A stretch of DNA of 16,836 nucleotides, taken from Deltaproteobacteria bacterium (lineage in GTDB: Bacteria; Desulfobacterota; Binatia; UBA9968). Below the pieces are notes generated by a model. That model had not been told where the DNA came from. It made no database searches and saw only the letters and a program-made list of their open reading frames with translations. A program made the position numbers and the translations under genes. The stretch spans positions 1 through 16,836 of the forward strand of contig JAJONK010000087.1 of assembly GCA_021323355.1 (NCBI GenBank). Direction: 5' to 3'. Below, piece after piece: positions 6,881-12,419 of the stretch (position 1 is the stretch's first letter; every line of letters begins with the position of its first letter).

Positions 6881-7001
6881 AGTGTTTCACCTGAACGAGA
6901 ACGTCTACGCCATCCTCTCCCTTCTAAAATAAGAATTGGTTTGGAAACAATTTTGATAACAACAATGTTCCATCGGTTTTTCTTTCTACTGAGTCTCAGC
7001 T

Positions 7002-7742
7002 CTATTGCAGGACTGCGCGCGCGTTTGTCGCCTGTATCGGTCGGTTGTTGGCGACGCCGACCGCCTTGAAGAATTGCTCGATCTGCGCCTTGGACGCGGT
7101 GGCCGGCTTTTTCATGACGAACCAACGTACCCCTTCGCTGCACGGCGGCGTCGTGAGCGATCCGTTGAAGCGATAATAATCACGTTCCTTCGGCAGCAGT
7201 TGCGACACGCTCAGTCCGGTTGGAAGCGTGCTCTTCTCCCCGGCCTTGTTGGGCATCTTCTCCCACAGCCTGGTGAGTAGCGCGTTCGCGGCGCCTTCCT
7301 GGAACATCACCGCCACCACTGCGAGATTGCCGTCTTTGTCCGCGTGCACCAGATGGCCTTCGAGCGGAAATTGTTTGCCGTTCATCTTGTTTTCACTCGG
7401 CGAATGAAAGTGGAACTGCTTCAAGTCAAAAGCGCGGCTGTCCACGGCGAGCGAACTTCCCGGCGCATAGTTGACCTGTACGGTATGTCCGTTGTTAAGG
7501 ATCTCGGCGCTGCCGGCTTTGTAGTCGAGCTTCAGCGGCTTCAAGTCCGCCTCGACAAATCCGCTGAGATCGATCGGCGACTGATTTTTGCCGCTGGCAC
7601 ACATTGCAAACTTCGCATCCAGCTTGCCCCAGTTTTGCGGACCAGCTTCCCCCTCGTAACCCCAATGTTGTGCCAGGAGCGTCCCTGCCGGCCCGGTTGT
7701 CATCACCATCGTCAACGCTATCGAGGCTTTCGAAAGTTTCAT
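7002..7742 (-). CDS. Periplasmic alpha-class carbonic anhydrase
   Basis: A 246-residue enzyme that interconverts CO2 and bicarbonate. A signal peptide covers residues 1-24 (cleavage near LLA-QHWGY). The zinc ligands are seen in FHFHSPSE (H111, H113) and EGHLVH (H130). The active-site threonine region is SLTTPPCSEGV (195-205), and C48 and C201 can form the disulfide typical of bacterial alpha-CAs. Other hallmarks are HWGYEGEAGPQNW, NQSPIDL and the C-terminal NNRPIQ. The length is usual for the class and all catalytic residues are present. The start is ATG 7742. It lies between two outer-membrane protein genes, with 135 bp to the porin gene, which may suit bicarbonate or pH handling in the periplasm. 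Confidence 0.95.
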   Translation of the reverse strand: MKLSKASIALTMVMTTGPAGTLLAQHWGYEGEAGPQNWGKLDAKFAMCASGKNQSPIDLSGFVEADLKPLKLDYKAGSAEILNNGHTVQVNYAPGSSLAVDSRAFDLKQFHFHSPSENKMNGKQFPLEGHLVHADKDGNLAVVAVMFQEGAANALLTRLWEKMPNKAGEKSTLPTGLSVSQLLPKERDYYRFNGSLTTPPCSEGVRWFVMKKPATASKAQIEQFFKAVGVANNRPIQATNARAVLQ

Positions 7743-7843
7743 CTGGGTTATCTCTCTTCTGAAGGCCTTGATATTCGAGCCAAAGTATTCCCGTTCTCCG
7801 TGTTCCGTCGCACCTGAAGTGCGTTCATCTTTAACTCTTCTCG

Positions 7844-7878
7844 CGCTCGACCCACGACACTCGTCCCTCGCCCTTCTT
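7844..7878. repeat. Heptamer array abutting the porin stop codon
   Basis: Five units in 7-bp register: cgctcga, cccacga, then cactcgt, ccctcgc and ccttctt. It is the same ctcga family as the array at 3423-3492. The last unit runs into the TAA (7877-7879) of the porin gene. The other 100 bp of this gap up to the carbonic anhydrase gene hold no further feature I can support. Confidence 0.65.
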
Positions 7879-9208
7879 AGAACACCATCTGCATCCGCAA
7901 ACCTAGGATCGTCGCCATGCCGACACTTTTGCGGCTGGCGATGAAAGGCAGTCCCAAGGGTCCGGGAAGGTTGCCGATGGTGAATTGTTCCTTCTGCGCG
8001 CCGCGCACGATCTGAATATCCGGCGTCAGCAGCAGCCAGGGCGTTACAACAACATTGTAAAAAGCCTCGAAGCCGTACTCGTCGCGCAACAGCTTCCTGT
8101 CCCGAAACACACCTTGCAGATGAGGATTCTTCACATCGATGTAGTAAAAACCCAGGCCGAAGCGATCGCGCTCGCGAGTGGGAATGACGCCCTTCCCGCC
8201 AATCCCGAGGCTATAGAAAAAGTGCATGAAGTTGGGGTTGCCGTCGGACGCGCCGAAGCGGCCGAAGATGCCGACCCCTTCGCCGGAGCCCTTCTTGGGC
8301 TCGTACAGGTACTGGTCGAAGTTATAATGAATGTTCCACGAGCCCTTTTTTCCTTCGAAGGCGCCGTTCTCGAAGATGAAGCGCGCATTCTGATCGATGG
8401 AAGTGAATTTGCGGTTCGAGTAAGTGAACCCGAAAAGCTGGTGCCCGGTCATACTCAAGAAATCCGTTCTCATCCGCCCTTCGCCGGCAAAGGTCAGATT
8501 GTCGTCGTTCAGATCCTCGAAACCGCTGGTGCTCGCCTTGCCGGTCGAGGACATCACCATCAAGCTGACGATTGCCTGGTTGGGATCTTTCGTCGGAAAG
8601 GCGATGATGCCGGTCCCCAGGGTCGAGTAGGGCACCGTCAATGCGATGATCGGATTGAGATTTAAAGCCATGTTCATGAACTGAGTGTCGCCCTTTCCGT
8701 GGGCAAACTCGTTCATATCGCCGGAAGTGGCCGTGACCGTGGCATGTTTGCCGATCGTAAAGCCGAAGTAAGGCGAAAGGAATTGTGTAAAGTTCAACGC
8801 CGGCAGATTGAAGTTGTCCCCTGAGGGAGTTGGAAAGATCTGGCTGTTGTTGACGAACATGAGCGAGCCGGTCCGGCCGTTGGTCGTCTTTCGCAACTGG
8901 TCGTCGGGAACGAAGTTGCCTTCCGCTTCCACGTTCAGAAAACCGCCGGGCCAGAGCCCGAGTTTCCCTGTGTCTAGATTCAGGATGATGTCGCCGCGCC
9001 CGCCGCCGTACTGCCAACCGGTGCCGAGGGTGACGCCCTTCGCCGCTAGTTCGTTGCGCAACCCACCCCAGTCGCCGCTCAATGTAGAACGCGCCCAGAT
9101 GCCGCCTGTGTACGGTGTCCCCGTCGGCGCATCCGCCGCCTCGACTGGAGCGGTGAAGACCATAACGACGAATAAGAAACGAACGAACAAGTATGCCGGT
9201 TGGTTCAT
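7877..9208 (-). CDS. OprB-family carbohydrate-selective porin
   Basis: About 443 residues with a signal peptide (MNQPAYLFVRFLFVVMVF, cleavage near EAA-DA) and the OprB hallmarks WARSTLSGDWGGLRNELAAKGV near the N-terminus, then repeated barrel strands, including LFGFTYSNRKF and DRFGLGFYYIDV. Near the end is DEYGFEAFYNVVVTPWLLLT followed by PDIQIV, the family's C-terminal motif. It closes on LRMQMVF with a terminal Phe, as expected of an outer-membrane barrel. I chose the ATG at 9208. A TTG 21 bp upstream is possible, but its AAAGGA site is only about 1 bp away. OprB porins pass sugars and other small solutes; here it may admit products of the neighbouring sulfatase, by inference. It is complete and ends in a heptamer array. 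Confidence 0.9.
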   Translation of the reverse strand: MNQPAYLFVRFLFVVMVFTAPVEAADAPTGTPYTGGIWARSTLSGDWGGLRNELAAKGVTLGTGWQYGGGRGDIILNLDTGKLGLWPGGFLNVEAEGNFVPDDQLRKTTNGRTGSLMFVNNSQIFPTPSGDNFNLPALNFTQFLSPYFGFTIGKHATVTATSGDMNEFAHGKGDTQFMNMALNLNPIIALTVPYSTLGTGIIAFPTKDPNQAIVSLMVMSSTGKASTSGFEDLNDDNLTFAGEGRMRTDFLSMTGHQLFGFTYSNRKFTSIDQNARFIFENGAFEGKKGSWNIHYNFDQYLYEPKKGSGEGVGIFGRFGASDGNPNFMHFFYSLGIGGKGVIPTRERDRFGLGFYYIDVKNPHLQGVFRDRKLLRDEYGFEAFYNVVVTPWLLLTPDIQIVRGAQKEQFTIGNLPGPLGLPFIASRKSVGMATILGLRMQMVF

Positions 9209-9310
9209 GAGCAGGTTGGCTCTTTCCAAATCCTTTCTCTGCGCTTTTCCGGAATCACCGCCGGCAAAAAGCTAAACCTGTGCGCCGGGATGGCGAGGTT
9301 TCGGGATGCC

Positions 9311-9366
9311 AGGTGTCAGGTGTCGGAAGGCTGCCCTCTCTACCCCTGACACCCGAAACCTGAAAC
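9311..9366. repeat. Inverted heptamer array (ggtgtca / ctgacac)
   Basis: Eight units hold register from end to end: aggtgtc twice, then three degenerate units, then ctgacac, ccgaaac and ctgaaac. GGTGTCAGG (9312-9320) and CCTGACACC (9345-9353) form a perfect 9-bp inverted repeat. The words ctgacac, ccgaaac and ctgaaac recur at 11948-11972 and 12330-12392. No T-tract follows, so a classical terminator is not evident. Confidence 0.85.
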
Positions 9367-9380
9367 CCATCTACTCCGCC

Positions 9381-9448
9381 TGATCCTCGTTTACTGATCA
9401 CCGTTACTGATTTTCACCGATCACTGATCACTGTGCACTGGTCACTTC
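9381..9448. repeat. Second heptamer array (tgatcac type) at the sulfatase 3' end
   Basis: Units such as tgatcac, tcactga, tcactgt and gcactgg repeat. The best register is at 9421-9448; the left part slips by one base in places. It is a different unit from the adjoining array at 9311-9366, and it ends about 8 bp from the sulfatase stop codon. The unit is nearly self-complementary around GATC, so arm orientation is not defined. Confidence 0.7.
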
Positions 9449-9455
9449 CCGTTAA

Positions 9456-11894
9456 CTACTTCGCCGCCGCCGGCGCGGGGACATCGCGCACCTCGACGGT
9501 GAGTTTGGGAATCCGCCCGGTGAAGCGCGACTTGGCCTCGGCGCCGATGGACTCGACCACCGGCGTGCCGAGGTCGATGCCCACATCGGCGGTCTCATCC
9601 GCGGAAAAAAATCCCGCCTGCGTCTGCTCGATGCGCCGCTCCGCAACCTTCTCGTTGTTTACGAACAGGGTTCCCATACCGCCCTTGCCGGTGCCGCCGC
9701 CGTCGTAAGCGAACTCGAAACGGAGGGTGGCCTTGCCAGGAGCGAGCTTGCCGCTGGCCGCAATCGAGGTACGCTGCAGGCCGAGGAAGTTGTAATCGTA
9801 GGCGGGCACGCCATCCTTGACGTACAGCGACCAGCCGCCGAAACGTCCGCCCTGCGTGATGACCGTGCCGTTGACGCCGCTCTGCGGCACTTCGATCTCG
9901 GCGGTAATGGTCTTGGACCTGTTCTTCACGTTGATGAAGACGCTCTCCAGCATGCCGGTCATGCCTTCGGCGAGCGTCAGCGAGGTGCGCCCGGCCATCA
10001 GGTCGGGACGGCTTACCAACCGGGCATCCATCCGCTCCAGTACCCGGTCGTCGACAGGCAGCACGTGGTATTTTTCTGCTTCCTTCATGAAAACCGCTTT
10101 CATCTCCGCAATCTTTTTCGGATTCTTTGCGGCCAGATCGTTAGCCAAACCGAAATCCGAGCGTACGTCGTACAGCTCCCAAACATCGTCCTGGAGTGCG
10201 CGGCGCGGCTTGTATTCCCACGGCGCGCGGTGAATGGTGCGCGCGAACCAGCCGTCATGATAGATGGCGCGGTTGCCGGCGATCTCGAAGTACTGCGTGG
10301 TGTGGCGCTCCTTCGCCTTGGCGTTCTCGAAGGAGTACTTGAGGCTCTTACCTTCCATCGGGATCTGTGGTGTGCCGTTGACGATCTTGGGCTCCGGGAG
10401 GTTTGCCGCTTGCAGTACCGTCGGTGCGATGTCGATCACGTGACTGAACTGGGTGCGGACCCCGTTCTTCGCCTTGATCCCCTTGGGCCAGTGCACCACC
10501 ATACCGTTACGGGTGCCGCCGAAGTCTGAGGCCACTTGCTTCATCCAGCCGAACGGGGCATCCAGAGCCACCGCCCAGCCGGCTGCCATGTGCGGATAGG
10601 TCTCGGGCCCGCCCCATTGGTCGATGTGCTTCAGCATGTCTTCGACCTTCTCCTGCACTCCATTGAAGTAGGTGTACTCGTTGAACATACCGTTCTCGCC
10701 GCCTTCGCCGCTCGTGCCGTTGTCGCCGGCGATGTAGAAGACGAGGGTGTTGTCGGCTTCCCCGGTCGCTTCGAACGCCTCGAGCATCCGGCCGATCTCG
10801 TGATCGGTGAATTCGACGAACGCGGCAAAGACCTCGGCCTGACGGGTGAAAAGCCGCTTCTCGTCCACCGAGAGCTTGTCCCAGTCCTTGATCGCCGGCG
10901 GCTTCGTAGCCAGCCTGGTTCCCGGCGGAACGATGCCCATCTTGATCTGGCGCGCGAGCGTTTCTTCCCGCAGCTTGTCCCAGCCCTGGTCGAACTTGCC
11001 CTTCCACTTGCTGATCCATTCCTTGGGCACATGGTGCGGCGCGTGCGTGGCCCCGGGCGCGAAGTAGACGAACACCGGCTTTTCAGGCGTCAGGGCTTTC
11101 TGATATTTGATCCAAGCCGCCGCCTTGTCCGTCATGTCGGTCATGAAATGGTACTTCGGATCGTTCGGCAGTTCGACCTGGGTGACGCCGTCGTAAAGGA
11201 AGGGCGCCCATTGATTGGTTTCGCCGCCGATGAAGCCGTAGAACTTGTCGAAGCCCTGGCGGGTCGGCCAGCGATCGAAGGGGCCGGAGACGCTCGCCTC
11301 CCAGGCAGCGGTCTCGTGCCACTTGCCGAAGGCCGCTGTGCTGTAGCCGTTGAGGCGCAGCATCTCTGCCAGCGGGGCCGTCGCGTTGGGAATCTGGCCG
11401 GTGGCGCCGGGGAAAGAAGTCGCCATCTCGGTGATGAAGCCCATGTTGACGGTGTGATGGTTGCGGCCCGCCTTGAGCGCTGCCCGCGTCGGCGAGCACA
11501 GGGCAGTGGTATGGAAGTTGTTGTAGCGCAGACCGTTCTCGGCGAGCCGGTCGAGCGTCGGCGTGGCGATCGGACCGCCGAACGTGCTCGGCGCGCCAAA
11601 GCCCAGGTCGTCGATCAGGACGATCACCACGTTCGGCGCGCCCTTGGGCGCCATCACCTCGAAGCGCGCCGGCGGCTTCACCTTCCGCGCATCGAGCTCT
11701 TTAAAAACCGGCCGCTTCGGCTCCGGAATCGGCAGCACCGCGCGATCGAGCGCGGCTGTCGATGCCGCTTTCTGTTGGCCCCACGCTCCGGCGGTAACCA
11801 TTGTTAGAAACAAGGTCATCACAAGAGTCGTGCACCTGGCCTGTCGTCGGAACGATTTGTCTCCCATTGGAAGCCCTATCTGATCAATTGCCAT
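9456..11894 (-). CDS. Type I formylglycine-dependent arylsulfatase, secreted
   Basis: An 812-residue sulfatase that would cleave sulfate esters outside the cytoplasm. A signal peptide lies at about 20-40 (TLVMTLFLTMVTAGAWGQ). If the second ATG (11867) is the start, the product is 803 residues and the signal is more typical. Catalytic features are VIVLIDDLGFG (metal ligands D95, D96), CSPTRAALKAGR (C133 to be converted to formylglycine, R137), GKWHE (K191, H193), GATHAPHH (H284) and AGDNGTSG (D391, N392). After about residue 640 there is a C-terminal beta-rich domain. All active-site residues are present. The enzyme needs a formylglycine-generating enzyme, which is not in this window. Nearby porin and DUF3604 genes suggest joint breakdown of sulfated compounds, but the substrate is unknown. 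Confidence 0.93.
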   Translation of the reverse strand: MAIDQIGLPMGDKSFRRQARCTTLVMTLFLTMVTAGAWGQQKAASTAALDRAVLPIPEPKRPVFKELDARKVKPPARFEVMAPKGAPNVVIVLIDDLGFGAPSTFGGPIATPTLDRLAENGLRYNNFHTTALCSPTRAALKAGRNHHTVNMGFITEMATSFPGATGQIPNATAPLAEMLRLNGYSTAAFGKWHETAAWEASVSGPFDRWPTRQGFDKFYGFIGGETNQWAPFLYDGVTQVELPNDPKYHFMTDMTDKAAAWIKYQKALTPEKPVFVYFAPGATHAPHHVPKEWISKWKGKFDQGWDKLREETLARQIKMGIVPPGTRLATKPPAIKDWDKLSVDEKRLFTRQAEVFAAFVEFTDHEIGRMLEAFEATGEADNTLVFYIAGDNGTSGEGGENGMFNEYTYFNGVQEKVEDMLKHIDQWGGPETYPHMAAGWAVALDAPFGWMKQVASDFGGTRNGMVVHWPKGIKAKNGVRTQFSHVIDIAPTVLQAANLPEPKIVNGTPQIPMEGKSLKYSFENAKAKERHTTQYFEIAGNRAIYHDGWFARTIHRAPWEYKPRRALQDDVWELYDVRSDFGLANDLAAKNPKKIAEMKAVFMKEAEKYHVLPVDDRVLERMDARLVSRPDLMAGRTSLTLAEGMTGMLESVFINVKNRSKTITAEIEVPQSGVNGTVITQGGRFGGWSLYVKDGVPAYDYNFLGLQRTSIAASGKLAPGKATLRFEFAYDGGGTGKGGMGTLFVNNEKVAERRIEQTQAGFFSADETADVGIDLGTPVVESIGAEAKSRFTGRIPKLTVEVRDVPAPAAAK

Positions 11895-11947
11895 GACCGA
11901 CTCTTACGAAAGACCTGGGGGACTGTCTATTGGACTTTGGGCCAATA

Positions 11948-11972
11948 CTGACACCCGACACCCCGAAATCCT
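11948..11972. repeat. Short heptamer array upstream of the sulfatase gene
   Basis: Three and a half units in register: ctgacac, ccgacac and cccgaaa. They are almost the same words as the right arm of the array at 9311-9366. It lies about 55 bp upstream of the sulfatase start and just before the second vapC remnant. Confidence 0.6.
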
Positions 11973-11989
11973 CTAATCTGTCTGCCTAC

Positions 11990-12278
11990 TGGGTTCGAAG
12001 TAAAGAGAGGCGGCAAAGGCAAGCGCTACAGGCCTGGTTCACTCGACTCTTGGCTGCGCTCCATGGACGTGTTCTCAGCTTCAATGCTTCAGTCGCGCAT
12101 GTTTGGGCCCGAACAGCAACGCGAATTAGAGCGCGCGGGACGACGCATGCCGATTGAAGACAGTTACATTGCCGCTACTGCCCGCCGGTACAATCACACG
12201 ATCGTCACAGGAAACGACAAACATTTCCGCCGCCCTGGAATTAGGGTCTTCAATCCGTTCGAGGAGTTGCAACCGTAG
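11990..12278 (+). pseudogene. VapC/FitB-type PIN-domain toxin remnant, frameshifted
   Basis: Two pieces of one PIN-domain protein are readable in different frames. The first gives QRQALQAWFTRLLAALHGRV followed by LSFNASVAHVWAR, the middle of a VapC. The second, after a shift near 12100-12135, gives ERAGRRMPIEDSYIAATARR followed by YNHTIVTGNDKHF and VFNPFEEL, the C-terminal half with its acidic residues. The N-terminal strand with VDTNV-type sequence and the first catalytic Asp are absent, and no antitoxin gene precedes it. It lies in the 526-bp gap between the sulfatase and cytochrome genes, on the opposite strand, with heptamer arrays on both sides. Decay is clear; the exact breakpoints are not. 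Confidence 0.65.
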
Positions 12279-12329
12279 CTCTGGAGGCCAAATCGAAGTA
12301 ATTTTGATGCGTTCGATCAACACTAGTGC

Positions 12330-12392
12330 TGATCAGGTTTCAGGTGTCAGGCAGAAACCTGAAACCCAACACCTGAAAGCCCAACACTCCCT
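12330..12392. repeat. Inverted heptamer array (gtttcag / cctgaaa)
   Basis: Nine units in unbroken 7-bp register: tgatcag, gtttcag, gtgtcag, then gcagaaa, cctgaaa, cccaaca, a second cctgaaa, gcccaac and actccct. GGTTTCAGG (12336-12344) and CCTGAAACC (12358-12366) form a perfect 9-bp inverted repeat with a 13-bp loop. It lies about 28 bp past the cytochrome stop codon and could form an RNA hairpin at that transcript's end. Confidence 0.85.
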
Positions 12393-12419
12393 CTTCCCAT
12401 GCCGGGAACCAACACGTTG

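Noticed and set aside
10536..11807. 423-residue + strand open frame antisense to the sulfatase
   Set aside because: It lies entirely opposite the sulfatase catalytic region, is Arg/His/Val-rich as expected of a shadow, and has no motif.
12330..12392. Rho-independent terminator
   Set aside because: A strong 9-bp stem exists but no run of U follows in the cytochrome direction, so it is annotated as a repeat only.
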